Shown here: positions 1-11,150 of the stretch, piece by piece | Position numbering within the stretch: the first letter of the stretch is position 1 | Layout: every line of letters starts with the position of its first letter | Assembly (NCBI GenBank): GCA_028641055.1 | Contig: CM054060.1 | Coordinates: 313,213,652 to 313,277,651 of the forward strand | DNA: 64,000 bases | Reading direction: 5' to 3' | Origin: Alopecurus myosuroides | Taxonomy: Eukaryota; Streptophyta; Magnoliopsida; Poales; Poaceae | Made by a program: the position numbers and the translations under genes | The notes under the pieces: generated by a model | What the model saw: the letters and a program-made list of their open reading frames with translations, nothing else | What the model was told of the DNA's origin: nothing | Database searches by the model: none

Positions 1-1240
1 GGTGCTCTTGAAAGTAATGTTTCAGCTTCCTGGCGCCCAGGTACACACCATATGTCATCTTCTGGTAATGAGGATAGTTTTGCTTGGAACTGGACAGCAC
101 TTCACTGAGATAGTAGACTGGGCGCTGCACACTCTTGCCTTCTTCTTCTCGCTCCACCACTATCACCACGCTGACTACTCGGTTAGTCGCGGCAATGTAC
201 AGCAGCATAGGCTCCTTGGGTAGCGGACTAGCCAAGACGGGAGCGCTAGCCAGCATTTCTTTCAGCTCATTGAATGCCACGTCCGCTTGCGGAGTCCAGA
301 CAAACTTGTCGCTTTTCTTCATCAGCTGGTACAGAGGCAAAGCCTTCTCGCCCATTCGGCCCAGAAAGCGGCTCAGAGATGCCAGACAGCCCGTGAACTT
401 CTGCACATCCTTCAATGATCTCGGCAAAGACATGCTCTCAATAGCTTTTATCTTAGACGGATTGGCTTCAATGCCCCGACTAGAAACCAGAAAACCGAGT
501 AGCTTTCCAGCTGGTACACCAAAGGTGCACTTACTCGGATTCAGTTTCATTTTGTACCTGCGTAGGTTAGCAAAGGTTTCCTCCAGGTCGGCAAGCAGAG
601 TATGTGTTTTATTCGTTTTGATGACAATGTCATCTACGTACACCTGCACATTCTTGCCGAGCTGGTCATGCAAGCATTTCTGCATGCATCTCTGATAGGT
701 TGCACCCGCATTCCTCAGGCCAAAACACATGACACGATAGCAATAAGCCCCGTACGGGGTAATGAAAGCAGTCTTTATTTGATCAGCAGGGTTGAGTGCA
801 ATCTGGTGGAAACCAGAGTAGGCATCTATGAAAGACAACAGTTCACAGCCGGCAGTGGAATCGATCACCTAATCGATGCGAGGTAGCGGGAAGGGATCCT
901 TGGGGCATGCCTTGTTCAAGTCGGTGTAGTCGACGCACATGCGCCATGCGGTGGCAGCCTTGGGATCTTCCTTTTTCTTCTCGACCATGACCGGGTTGGC
1001 TAACCAGTCCGGGTGCAGCACTTCCATGATGAAGTTACTGATCAGCAGCTTGGTGATTTGATCACCGATGGCCTTCCTTCTCTCATCCCCGAAACGGCGC
1101 AAGGCCTGCTTCACGGGCTTGGCGTCAGGACGCACATGCAAAGAGTGCTCAACCAACTCCCTCGGGACTCCTGGTAGATCTTCATTGGTCCAGGCGAAAA
1201 CATCCCGATTCTCACGGAGGAAGTGGATGAGCGCGCTTTC
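1..1240 (-). pseudogene. Reverse transcriptase / RNase H fragment (broken)
   Basis: Continuation of the gag-protease frame after the TAG at 1241-1243. It encodes the RT fingers and palm (VDYTDLNKACPKDPFPLPRID) and, further on, the YVDD catalytic motif and the start of RNase H. A second TAG at 869-871 replaces the Gln codon that the young copy has after LPRID, which cuts RT in its palm. The first stop is shared with other copies and may be a recoding signal; the second is private to this copy and is a true nonsense mutation. The fragment leaves the window on the left. Confidence 0.85.
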
Positions 1241-4180
1241 CTATTTCTCCGCCAACCCGGCACCAATGATGGCCACGCGCTCCGGGAACTCGGGGTCAAC
1301 CTGGACTGTCTTGGTCTCCTTGGCAGCTTGGAAAGCTGTACCATGCTGAGTACTCGGCACACTTTGTGCGCCAGCTTGTGCGGACTGAGCCATGGCCACC
1401 ACCTCGTACATCTTCTTCTTCTCGGCAGCAATCACCATCGATTCCGCCAGCTGAGAACTAGCAGAGGCACACTCCATGGACTTCTTGTAATCTCCCGAGA
1501 TGGTGATGATGCCATTGGGACCAGGGATCTTCATCTTCAGATAAGCCACATGGGTAGAGGCCATGAACTTGCTCAGAGCAGGCCTGCCGAGTAGAGCATG
1601 ATAGGGGCTCTGATGATCCACCACCTCAAACTGCAGGCGCTCAGTGCGGCAGTTCTCCCGAGTACCGAATAGCACATCAATCCACACTCGGCCAATCGGG
1701 TTGCAAGAGATCCCGGGCACAATGCCATGGAAAGTGGTCTTGCTAGGCAGCATCATGTTCTCGGCCAGGCCAAGCTTCTCGAGTGTGTCCTTGTACACGA
1801 TGTTGATGCTGCTGCCGTTGTCGATCAGCACCTTGCTGAATCTCACATTCTTCTCGGGGCCCAGGAAGGTAGGATCCAGCACCAAGGCATAGGTACCCGG
1901 ATTGGGCATCACCTTGGGGTGATCTGCCCGAGTCCATCTGATCTCCTGATCACACCAATACATGTAGTGGGGGACTGCCGGAATCACTGCATTGACCTCC
2001 ATGGCCCGCCTGTGCTGTGACTGCTTGTCGACTGCCTCAGAGGTGAAGATCATATAGCTCTCATGGTGCTCTTGGTACTGGTTGGAGCCATTGCCCCCAT
2101 TGTTGCCATTGTTGCCGTTGTTGTTGCCCTGATAATTGTTGTTGCCTCTGTTGTTGTTGTTGCGGTTGTAGTTGTTGTTGTTGTTGCGGTATCTCTCGTT
2201 GTTGAAGTTCCGGTTGGCTCCTAAAGCCACCTGGTTGACATTCTCCCTTCTCGGATAAACTGGCGGCCGAGTTGCGGGAGCGCGAGTAGGCTGAACAGTA
2301 GCATTGGCAGCTGGCAGAGGAGGAGGAGGAGGCAAGCCATCACTCTTGATCACATCCCACCACTCGCACTGCCGAGTAGTGTGGTTAGCAGGCCTCGAGG
2401 GATGATGAGTGTGAAAGCTGCATGGGCCATCCTTCATGTCATCGAAGACAAACTTCTTCGGCTGCTCGGAGTTCCCGCTACCCGGCTGTGCAGTGCGGAA
2501 TGGTTTCTTGTTGCCTTGGCCCTGGTTCTGGTTCTGCCCGTAGGCTCCAGCAGGTTTCTGCCTTTGGCCACCACCGCCTCCGACATTCACTGCATTCACC
2601 TCTTCGGGATCATACCGAGTATCTACTCGGCGCTTGTTGCGGAACTCGTTGCGCTTGCTACTGTTGAAGCTCCTTCTCGGCTCAGAGGAGTCCATCAATG
2701 GCTGAGTGGGATCGCCGAGTGCGTACTGATCCGCAATCTTGATGGTCTCGGCCAGGGTGTTCGGCATCTCCCTCTGCAATCTCTGCCAAAGCATGCTGCC
2801 ATGTCGGCAGCCCTGCGCAAACCAAGTGATGGCCTGCGCTTCATTCACACCCTCACAGGTGTTCCTCAAGGTGCTCCACCGAGTAAGGTACTCGCGGTCC
2901 GTCTCGTCTTCTCGCTGCCTGCAAGCCGACAACTGCTGTGGCCTATTCGGCCTCTTGTAGGTGCTGGTGAAGTTGCTGACGAATGCGTCCGAGAAGTCCA
3001 GCCAGCAGTTTATGCTGTGCTTGGGCAAGTTGTTGAGCCAAGTGCGAGCTGGACCCTCTAGCATCTGCGGCACGTAGCGCACCGCCCATCTCCTGTTGCC
3101 ACCCGCAATGTGGACCGCGGTGACGTAATCATTGAGCCAATCTTCAGGCTTGGTGCTACCATTGTAGCTCTTGGTGCCTCTTGCAAGCTGGAAGCCCTTC
3201 ACGGAAGGCTCGTTCATGATACGCGGGCCAAAGCACTCGGGGCCAGGAGGACCCGTGCTCTCAAGCCGCGCCGACAAGCTGAGGCGGTCCAACTGGTGCC
3301 TTGCATCCCCAGGCGCCAACACACGCTCACCGACACGGTCATGAATGTCATAACCAGCCATCTCCATAGCCGAGTAGCCATCATCATATCTATCCACCTG
3401 CATAGCTGCAGGCTGCTCCACCGGGTTGGCGACTGGTGCCACTGGGCGCGGCTGCTGCCTCTGCCGAGTAGGCGGAGCTGCGGGTTGCCGAGAAGTACCC
3501 GGACGCGCGGCTTCTCGGACACGGCTTTGAGCTTGATGGGCTTGAGAGCCTGCTCTTGCAGCGTTGTGTTCCTGCCCGGGCTGCTGCGGCACAGCAACCT
3601 GTTTCGCGGCAGCAGCCGGGTCATACACCTGCATCTGCCTGTCTCTACCCGAACGCCCGCTGCGGCTCTTCTCGCGGCTAGGATGCGGAGATGAGGCTTG
3701 ATCGTTAGATCTAGCCGCGTGCGAGTGAACCACCTGCGAAGCTCCAGCTCCCGGGTTGGCCTTGCGGAACTCCTCGTTCTGCCTGGCGGCCTCCAGCACC
3801 AACTCATTGAGCCTCTCCTGCTGCCTGAGACGCGCCTCTCCATCCAGGCGCGGCAACTCGGCAGCCACGGCTTGCGCGGCCCTGAGCGTCTTGGCAGGTG
3901 TGCTGTACCTTGGCCTTGTGAAGGTGTTCGCGGTAGCGGACTGCGCGGGCTCCTCCGCAACGGTCGCCATCTCGGCGCCCAGGTTGCGCCGCGTAGCGCC
4001 TACTCTGCTGGGCCTCCTGGCAACCGGCGTGAAGCCGTGTGCCTTGTTGTACTCGAGCTGGTCCAAACTCAGCTCTAGCCTGATCTTCTCCAACTCCGCC
4101 TGCTCGGCAAGCAGCTCCTGGCGTTGCCGCTCGAGCTGCTCCCTCGCGGCTAGGAGCTCGACGTCGGTGGGAGTGGGCAT
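1241..4180 (-). CDS. gag-protease polyprotein of the truncated Tat copy
   Basis: An open frame of 979 codons from the first Met left after truncation. Order: coiled coil (about residues 8-45, Gln/Glu/Leu-rich), a long Pro/Gln/Arg-rich linker, a retrotransposon gag domain (about 340-470, with WLNDYV and MLEGPARTWLNN), a Cys/His cluster resembling the zinc finger of Tat gags (CSFHTHH...HTTRQC), an Asn-rich low-complexity tract encoded by AAC repeats, and an aspartic protease with the active-site motif IDNGSS. The frame ends at a TAG (1241-1243), and RT continues in the same frame beyond it. The Met used here lies about 170 codons inside the full gag of the intact copy, so this is an N-terminally truncated gag, not a complete gene. 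Confidence 0.85.
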   Translation of the reverse strand: MPTPTDVELLAAREQLERQRQELLAEQAELEKIRLELSLDQLEYNKAHGFTPVARRPSRVGATRRNLGAEMATVAEEPAQSATANTFTRPRYSTPAKTLRAAQAVAAELPRLDGEARLRQQERLNELVLEAARQNEEFRKANPGAGASQVVHSHAARSNDQASSPHPSREKSRSGRSGRDRQMQVYDPAAAAKQVAVPQQPGQEHNAARAGSQAHQAQSRVREAARPGTSRQPAAPPTRQRQQPRPVAPVANPVEQPAAMQVDRYDDGYSAMEMAGYDIHDRVGERVLAPGDARHQLDRLSLSARLESTGPPGPECFGPRIMNEPSVKGFQLARGTKSYNGSTKPEDWLNDYVTAVHIAGGNRRWAVRYVPQMLEGPARTWLNNLPKHSINCWLDFSDAFVSNFTSTYKRPNRPQQLSACRQREDETDREYLTRWSTLRNTCEGVNEAQAITWFAQGCRHGSMLWQRLQREMPNTLAETIKIADQYALGDPTQPLMDSSEPRRSFNSSKRNEFRNKRRVDTRYDPEEVNAVNVGGGGGQRQKPAGAYGQNQNQGQGNKKPFRTAQPGSGNSEQPKKFVFDDMKDGPCSFHTHHPSRPANHTTRQCEWWDVIKSDGLPPPPPLPAANATVQPTRAPATRPPVYPRRENVNQVALGANRNFNNERYRNNNNNYNRNNNNRGNNNYQGNNNGNNGNNGGNGSNQYQEHHESYMIFTSEAVDKQSQHRRAMEVNAVIPAVPHYMYWCDQEIRWTRADHPKVMPNPGTYALVLDPTFLGPEKNVRFSKVLIDNGSSINIVYKDTLEKLGLAENMMLPSKTTFHGIVPGISCNPIGRVWIDVLFGTRENCRTERLQFEVVDHQSPYHALLGRPALSKFMASTHVAYLKMKIPGPNGIITISGDYKKSMECASASSQLAESMVIAAEKKKMYEVVAMAQSAQAGAQSVPSTQHGTAFQAAKETKTVQVDPEFPERVAIIGAGLAEK

Positions 4181-4203
4181 GCCAGTTCGCGCAGCTGACG
4201 CGT

Positions 4204-4519
4204 GAAAAGAGAGAGATAGAGTGATCCTCGGAAGCTCGGCCTTTCCAGGGGAGAGTCGATCCCGCCTCCATTGTAATCCATATACCCACCATAATTACAA
4301 AGCCTGGGTAAAATTTGTGTCCTGAGCCTGGGTAAAATGCAGGACATAGGGATCCATCTCATGGTGGCCTGAGCCTGGGTAAAATTTCTGTCAGCGTGCT
4401 TCGTGTTGTGCTCCCTCTCTTCACCATCGCAGATCCGGTGACGCAGGAGTCTCCCTCGCCCCATTATCGAACAAATAAGGGAGTGCACGTGTCTCCCGGT
4501 GTCAGCGTTTTGTAATGCC
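4204..4519 (+). repeat. LTR-U5-like segment with three copies of a CCTGGGTAAAAT motif
   Basis: Three copies of (G)AGCCTGGGTAAAAT lie near 4301, 4324 and 4371. The same core occurs once in U5 of each readable Tat LTR here (near 6551, 14736 and, on the minus strand, 62190). The segment therefore looks like a rearranged LTR end caught between the truncated Tat copy and the OPA3-like fragment. No complete LTR or credible gene is visible in it. Confidence 0.4.
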
Positions 4520-5060
4520 GCATGGATATTTCAAAAAAATCCACACGATTATCTGTTCGCTTGGTTCGAGATCCATCCATAACATGAGATCATTGTTTTG
4601 ATGAATAAACATGTCCACGACAGCCTGTTTTGTTCTACTACACATCAATTCCGGGAAAGAACTCCAGAGAGGCATTGCAAGTTGGAGACGCGTTCTAATG
4701 TAGTAAGCTTATGCTTCAAAGTCTCGATTTCTTGAGCCATTTTATCCTCCTTTTGCGGAGTTCATTAAATATAAAAACAAGTATACATCATGATGCAAAT
4801 TAAAATTGTTGATCCTATCTATCCTATGTAAATTCAAAAAATTCTAACTAAGCCCAAAATGCACATGCTAAGAGGTAAAAATAGACCATTGAGTTCTAAG
4901 TTTCTTAAGCAAAGTGGAGGTGGAAACACATCGTCAAGTTCCTATGAAAAAAAAACATTCCCCGTGACTTACAAGATCCAAAAAAAAGTACAGCGTCATA
5001 TCTAGGACTTGTTTTTCTAGATTATTTCTGCACTTTGAAATATCACATTATGATAATGAG
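4520..5060 (-). pseudogene. Duplicated 3' end of the OPA3-like gene (exon 4, downstream flank, part of intron 3)
   Basis: This stretch is a diverged copy of about 41917-42620, the 3' end of the intact OPA3-like gene, in the same orientation. On the minus strand the exon-4 coiled coil is readable (MAQEIETLKHKL against LAQEIETLKLKL), followed by the LSGVL motif and a stop. The splice acceptor that reads TAG/GAACT in the intact gene reads AAT/GAACT here, and one base is missing at the start of the exon. The stop also comes earlier, so the C-terminal tail is lost. Similarity continues into the downstream flank and intron 3, so this is a genomic duplication and not a retrocopy. Exons 1-3 were not found nearby. 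Confidence 0.75.
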
Positions 5061-6099
5061 AAAAATCCACTTTTCAAAAGGAAGGAAATGTAGGGATCCC
5101 CACGCTGGATAAAATTAATTGAAAGCATGAGAAATTAGAATGTGGATCCATGCCACTTCACTTTCTTTTTGAAAATTTATAGAAAATTTAGTTCAAAATT
5201 GGACTATGTGATGTCATTGCAAAAACCCAAGCGCACATGGCTGAATGACTTGTGTGCATTTAATATGTCATCAGTTAGTTGTTTATTACCTTATTGGCAT
5301 TATTTGAGTCGAGAGAAACAGGTAACATTTTGCAATAAACAGCTTAATTTGGGTAGGTGGCGCATCTTACAAAACCTCCTCTCTAAAAACCCCTATTTCT
5401 AGTCATGGGTCTATCCTAGCCATGCTTTCCATCGCAAAATGTAGCAATGTTGTTTGTTGTGCACTTTCGAGTATTCCTCAACATGGCATAAGTTAAGTTC
5501 TATGGTGTAATTATTATTGAAGACAATATGCAAGAGCACATTTCCTTCCAGGGAATTAATAATTTATGCCTTATTGTAGATGATTTTGTGATATCCATCA
5601 TGCCACACTCTAAAGTGCATATCATTTGTTTCAGTTGAACACAACTTTATTTATCGGCCTTATGCTTATCCTTCCAAAGATATTTGTCTCTCCTCCTTTT
5701 TAATTAGAAGAGCCACCATTGATGAGTTCTACCAAACAATATGATATTATTTTGTACGTGAAGATATGATGATCAACTCAGGTTGGCTAATTAACCCACC
5801 AAACTCTTGTCCCTTACCATACCCACATTTATAAAAGACATGACACAAATGCATGTTTTCGTGCCGGCTTAGTCTCCTACCTATATTAGCCAGCTCTCCT
5901 TACAAAACAAGAAGCCTATAAAGAAATTTGAACGGAGCCGAGACATGGGGAGAACAGAGAAATGACAATGACATAACCTACTATGGTGCAGACGCATTCT
6001 TGTAGAATATTGGTAATGTGAGGCCTCTGGAAATATATCTGTTGGTGGAATAGATAAGGGGGTGCCTTAGTATTCACCCACATTAAACGGACTATGATA
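5061..6099. other. AT-rich stretch without recognisable gene
   Basis: I found no coding pattern, paired terminal repeats or RNA gene here. Short open frames are present but show no family signature. The left part may be further diverged OPA3-like intron sequence, and the right part leads into the LTR of the old Tat element, whose outer boundary I could not fix. Confidence 0.5.
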
Positions 6100-6671
6100 T
6101 AGCCGGTTTGTAAATGTATTTCCAGTTTATATCTAATGGTCGAAGAAAGAAGACCTAGTGGAGCCCAGCGTGACCCAGCGGATCTAAGTGTGACTCGGAA
6201 AGGTGAGGTCGCTAGGCCAGAAGGCCCAGGACTTGGCATGACGGCCCAAAGCCGGCAGAAAGATCAGGACCCGGACTGATTGACCTGGGCCACTGTTTGA
6301 ACTTTGAACCGGCCAATAACCTTAAGAACGGCTCTTGCTAGGACTCAGACATTGGGTATAACCCGGATCCTTATGTAACCTCACTGTCTCGTCTACTGTA
6401 TAAAGCGAGGCCCTAGGATATAGACGAACAAGTTCTAGTTGATAGCAATAGCTCTCGGGATATCGGAAGATAGAATCACTCCTTTTAATCGAGACTTTAA
6501 TTTCCCAATAGTAAGAAAGCTGAAGTAGGTTTTACCCTCAATAGAGGGGCCGAACCTGGGTAAACTCACGTATCTCGTTTCCACCTCAACTGTTTCAAGA
6601 CTCCGCTTAGTAGCAATGGCCTCGCAATCTAGTTCTCACATGTGGACACTTCTCGTGAAAACCCCACGATA
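6100..6671 (+). mobile_element. 5' LTR of the old Tat-lineage element (start approximate)
   Basis: The region has a TATA box (TATAAAG, 6398-6404), the U5 motif GAACCTGGGTAAA, and an end at CCACGATA followed at once by a primer-binding site (6674-6690) identical over 17 bases to that of the young element. The expected terminal CA has become TA. The left end is uncertain because no matching 3' LTR remains in the window. Confidence 0.65.
6398..6404 (+). promoter_or_regulatory. TATA box of the old Tat LTR
   Basis: TATAAAG in U3. Between it and the gag region no ATG occurs until 6616, inside U5. Confidence 0.6.
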
Positions 6672-8607
6672 GTTGGCGCCCACCGTGGGGCCAGCTCGCG
6701 GAAGCGTCGTTTTTTTGGAAGGAGCCCTACCAGGGATCGAGAGGCTCGCAATCGGTTGGCTCGGGAAGAGTCGGCGTGGAAATTATTATAACCACAATAC
6801 ATGGGAACCAGAATTCACTTTTGTCGAATACGGTTTTCGAGTTCCTTTTGGCGGAATCCACGTTTTTACCGGGTTCGTAGGAGGAACCGGTCGAGAGCCG
6901 GATGAGGAGTCTGATTCAGTTTCTGGAGAAGCCACGATTGTAGACTCAGAGCAAGAGTCTTCAGTTGGTAACAATGATGATCATGATGAAACATGTTCTA
7001 TTCACCAGCTTTTTGAAGATTGACTCGGAGGAAACCTGGAACGGAAATTGAAGAACTTTGCAGAAACAGTTCAGCGTGCAACTGTCTATATGGCAGGACC
7101 GGTCCGATCTATAGAGCCAACGTACGATTCTAATGGAAATTTAATTACCAATACTGTCTCAGGCACAAATCTGGATCATGGAGCCTCAAGGGAAGCTGCA
7201 TCTGGGCCGCCTGATCCGGAGGGTAACCCAGCAGCACCAACTCCGTATGTACTAAGGCCTGAACTGATAACAACAATAGACTCTCTGAGTGAGATCTTAG
7301 CCACCCCGATTACTCCGGAGAACCTGACTCAGCGTAACGCGGATACCGCAAGACTTCGAGAAGAACCGGCTCGTGCTCGCGAGGAAATTCAGAATGAGGT
7401 GACCTGCATAAATAAGGCACACTCAGATGTTATGGAAGAAGCGGCACGATTGGATACGGAAGGGCTTTACTTGAGTTTTCGGCAGAGGAAATTGGAGTCA
7501 ATTCAATTCAGGAATCATCATACCCGGGTGAATACCGGTTTTGGTGTGGGGCTCAGGTCAACAAATCTTCAGAATCCTTTCCAGTCCTCGACAAGAACTA
7601 CGAGTCTTCAAACCCGGTTCTGTCGGTTCAACCGATACCACAACCAGTTCCACCACTTCTGCAACCAAATCAGCCAGTTCATAATCCGGTTCAACCACCA
7701 AACCAACCTACGGGCTTTCAGCCGCCAGTTCATCAACATCTTAACCCGGAGCAGAATCCAATTTATCAGCAGCCCATTCCTCAACAACCTGAACATTTCC
7801 ATACACCTCAGGGGAACTTCAACAACCCGATTGATAATATATGGGCAGCGACCAACAGTTTTGCCTGAATTCCAATCGATGCAAATAACGCGTTGGGGGT
7901 AGAGGCAATGAGAGCAATTGAGATGCTGCAAACAGTAGTAACCCAGCAAATGAATTACAGTAACCAGGACAAGATTCACTCCACACCATACAACAGCAAG
8001 AACTCGTTTCCCAGAAGCCGGCATGCGAACTCACATGTTCCCCGGCTCTAGTAATGCAAACCGGCAGCCGCTGCCTGTTTAGCCAAGACAAGCAGTTTCA
8101 CACGTCCCTGGAGTGATAAATACAAGTCACGGGCAGACAAGGACTGAAAATGTGATTCAGGACCTCGTTGAAGCTCTGGTTCAAAATCTAGTTTCCAACT
8201 TTGTGACGGCTAGAAATCAAAGTATCGGGATTCATTTTCTAGGGCCGGAAATTAGAAATGAGAGGACACCGTCTGATTTTCAATGACCACGCTGAGTGGT
8301 AAATTACACTTCGGATATGGAGCTAGCAGATTGGATAGAAGGTTACGAGATGGCCATGAAGATTTTAGAGGTGAGTGAAACGGTATTCGCATCATACCTG
8401 AGTGTGATGTTGGAAGGACCTGCAAAATTCTGGTTAAAAAGCTTGCCTGCAAACTTAATCAACAGCTGGCAAGAACTGAAAGATCAGCTTATCAAAACAA
8501 TTCAAGGATGCAAGAGCCCGACTATGATTACAGATCTAGAAAATTGTGTCGAGAAGGAAGGAGAGTCTGCCCAACATTGGTCGCGGCGCGTAGAAGAAAT
8601 TAACATA
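6616..8607 (+). pseudogene. gag of the old Tat-lineage element (broken)
   Basis: The reading frame starts with an ATG inside U5 (MASQSSS), crosses the LTR end and the PBS (LAPTVGPARG, compare LAPTVGQPAA in the young element), and continues into an acidic region that ends at a stop at 7021-7023. A second stretch (7048 on) holds a Glu/Arg-rich probable coiled coil and then a Pro/Gln-rich linker that changes frame near 7600. A third stretch (8296-8607) is the retrotransposon gag domain (ADWIEGYEMAM, MLEGPAKFWLKSLP). A TAG at the LTR/PBS junction replaces the Gln codon of the young element. Coding stops where another LTR begins at 8608. The remainder of gag and the protease were not found, so a deletion accompanied the interruption. 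Confidence 0.7.
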
Positions 8608-9909
8608 TGAGTTGTCAATTCAGCTGCACCTGGAAGTAGACTTGCTCGTAACAATTTATCAGTGGTAACAATTTTATAGCAGCAGCAGTAGTGAATAACA
8701 TCAGGAGTAAAATAGTAACAACAATAGCAATCGTGAAAACAACGGTAACAATCGTGAAAACAGAAGGATGAAAGTACAGTAGGCATAGGGGATGGATGAA
8801 CGGGCGTTGCATGGATAAGATAGTTCATGTAATAATAATAACATAGCAATTGCAGATTGATAATGATAAAGCATCCAAGTTCTAGAAAAACCATAGTCAC
8901 GTGTTCCAATTTATTCGTACGTGCTCGCAATGAGAAACTTGCACAACATCTTTTGTCCTACCAGCCCGTTTGCAGCGGAGCCTCAAGGGAAACTACTGGC
9001 AATTAAGGTGCTCCTTTTAATAAAGCACCAAAGCAAAGCATTAACACTCCACAAAAACATGTGATCCTCACATCGCAGTCATCCCCTCCGGTTGTCCCAA
9101 TTGCTATCACTTTGGGGCCTCAAGTTCCGGACAACGACATGTGTAAACAACTTACAGATATGATCAAGAAACATAATCATACTCATGAAACAATAACATG
9201 TTCAGATCTGAGATCATGGCACTCGGGCCCTAGTGACAAGCATTAATATTAACAAGTTGCAACAACGATGTATAGCACTAACAACGGATACTAGGCACCA
9301 TTCCCTAACAATCTGGCATTATTACATGATCCATATCATCCAATCCCTTCCATACCTCTCAGCCTACAGCGGTGATTACTGACACATGGATGGGGGAATC
9401 ATGGATGGTTTATGGAGAAGTGTGACGATGGCGATGATCTCCTTCGAATCCCCATCCCGGCAGGGTGCCAGAACAGGAACTTCTGATCCCTGAATCGGAT
9501 TTCGAGGTGGCGGCGGCGCTCGGGTGTGTTTCTCTAGAATATAAAAATCCCCTAATGTTTTAGGGTTATGGGGAATAAGTAGTCGAAAGGGGAGCTCGAA
9601 GGGGTGCCTGGGGCAGCCACACCACCTGGCGGCGTGGCCTAGGGGGCGTTCCTAGGCATGGTGTGGTCCCCTCCTTGCCCCCCCTCCGGGTCTCCTTATG
9701 GCTCCGGGGGTCTTCGGGTGAAATAAGATCTTTGGGATCTTTTCCGGGCGATTTCCTGAAAGTTGTATTTTTTGCACAAAAACGAGACATCAGGGTAATT
9801 CTGCTGAAATCAGCATTAGTCCATGTTAGTTGCTTTCAAAAATCATGAATTTAGAGGGGGAAAATAGCAATAGTGTTCGGAAAAGGAGATACGTTTTGGA
9901 CGTATCAAC
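8608..9909 (-). mobile_element. Gypsy LTR, minus orientation, inserted in the old gag
   Basis: On the minus strand the unit starts TGATACGTCCAAAACGTATC at 9909 and ends ...GACAACTCA at 8608, so it has TG/CA termini. A purine-rich tract (AAGCTTGGGGGAG) lies just outside the start, as expected for a 3' LTR preceded by its polypurine tract. The style matches Triticeae gypsy LTRs I recognise (Fatima-like), but the family name is a guess. The flank at 8603-8607 is ACATA; I could not locate its partner. Confidence 0.6.
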
Positions 9910-11150
9910 TCCCCCAAGCTTAGCTTATTGCTTGTCCCCAACCAATTCAGTTAACAACTGAGTGCGATAAAAGAACTTTTACGAACACATTTGTTTCATA
10001 TGATGTAAATATTCTTATTATATGATCAAGTGCTTATTCAATTCATAAGAAGTATGCAAAATAAAGTCTCCTAATCGTTATGCAAACCATGAAGAGATTT
10101 CAACACACTAATTAAACCAAACATGAAATATATCAGTTTGCGGGATTGCAATGTTCATAATAGGGTATGATAAAGTGGTATCTCGCTTGCCCTTAATAAT
10201 GGAGCAAAACATAAATGTCATGGCACCTCTGAGGTTTAAGTGAAGACTAGAAGTAAAGATATAAAAGATAAAAGCATCAAAGTTATACCACAATTAACCG
10301 TATCTTGGGACAAGCACATTACACTAAGAATGAAGCTATGCTCTCAAGAAAGTGCATAAAGTGAGAAGGTGAAGAATCAACATAAAAGTAAAAGAAAGTC
10401 CCTTTGCATAGGGAAGAAAGGATCACTCATCTGCTAGAGCTTTTTATTTTGTTAAACAGAGGTATTGAAAACATTTTATGCTTATGTCAACGAATGGTAA
10501 ACAGAAAATACAGTACGTCACAAGCCAACTAGACTTCACACGAGCGGCTCCCATAGAAGGACGCAACTGAGTAGAAGGTTATCCCTCTTTCTCTTTTGTT
10601 TACACATTTGTGCTTTGACTGATAAATCAGGGGCAAAAATAGTGAAGAGAATTTGTTGTAATTAAGTTTAGGGCTGGGCACCCCGCTGCCAACTCTTCTA
10701 GCAATTGGATAAGCACATGAAGCCACTAGTCTAGGTGTGTGAAGTCTATTCAACAAGTGAGATAAAGATTCTCTATTTACGTCCTCATGAGCTAAAACAG
10801 GGGTACAAAACATGAATAATTTTGAAAGTTTTTAAAGGTAACACATGAGCGCTTTACTTTGGAGTGGCGGTTAAATACCACATGTAGGTAGGTATAATGG
10901 ACACATTTGGCAAACTTTGGTTTTTGGGAGTTGGATGCACGAGTAGACTTCATACTCAGTACAGGTGAAGGCTAGGAATAGACTGGGAGCGACAATCGAG
11001 AGAGCAATAACTGTCATAATAATGGTTGCGACAAGATAAAATTAACTGGGGCATAAAAGTGATACAAATACTCTGAGGCAAAATAAATCGTCGAGGCTTA
11101 ATTGACTTTTTCTTTTCAGTCATATGCATGTGTGAGCATGTGCCAAGTCA
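9910..11150 (-). mobile_element. Non-coding 3' internal region of the gypsy element at 8608-9909
   Basis: The sequence continues from the polypurine tract of that LTR. It is AT-rich, has no long open frame, and has the character of the untranslated 3' interior of Triticeae gypsy elements. The right boundary is approximate. Confidence 0.45.

Larger units (their letters stand above)
1..4203 (-). mobile_element. Truncated Tat-lineage Ty3/gypsy retrotransposon copy
   Basis: The minus strand closely matches the young element between about 15352 and 19552, from the gag coiled coil through protease and RT into RNase H. It is cut by the window edge on the left. On the right the match stops near 4203, a few bases upstream of the codon for MPTPT, so LTR, PBS and gag N-terminus are missing. 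The encoded proteins differ from the young copy at only a few residues, so the two copies belong to one family. They lie in opposite orientation, forming a 4.2-kb inverted repeat with about 11 kb between arms. Confidence 0.9.
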
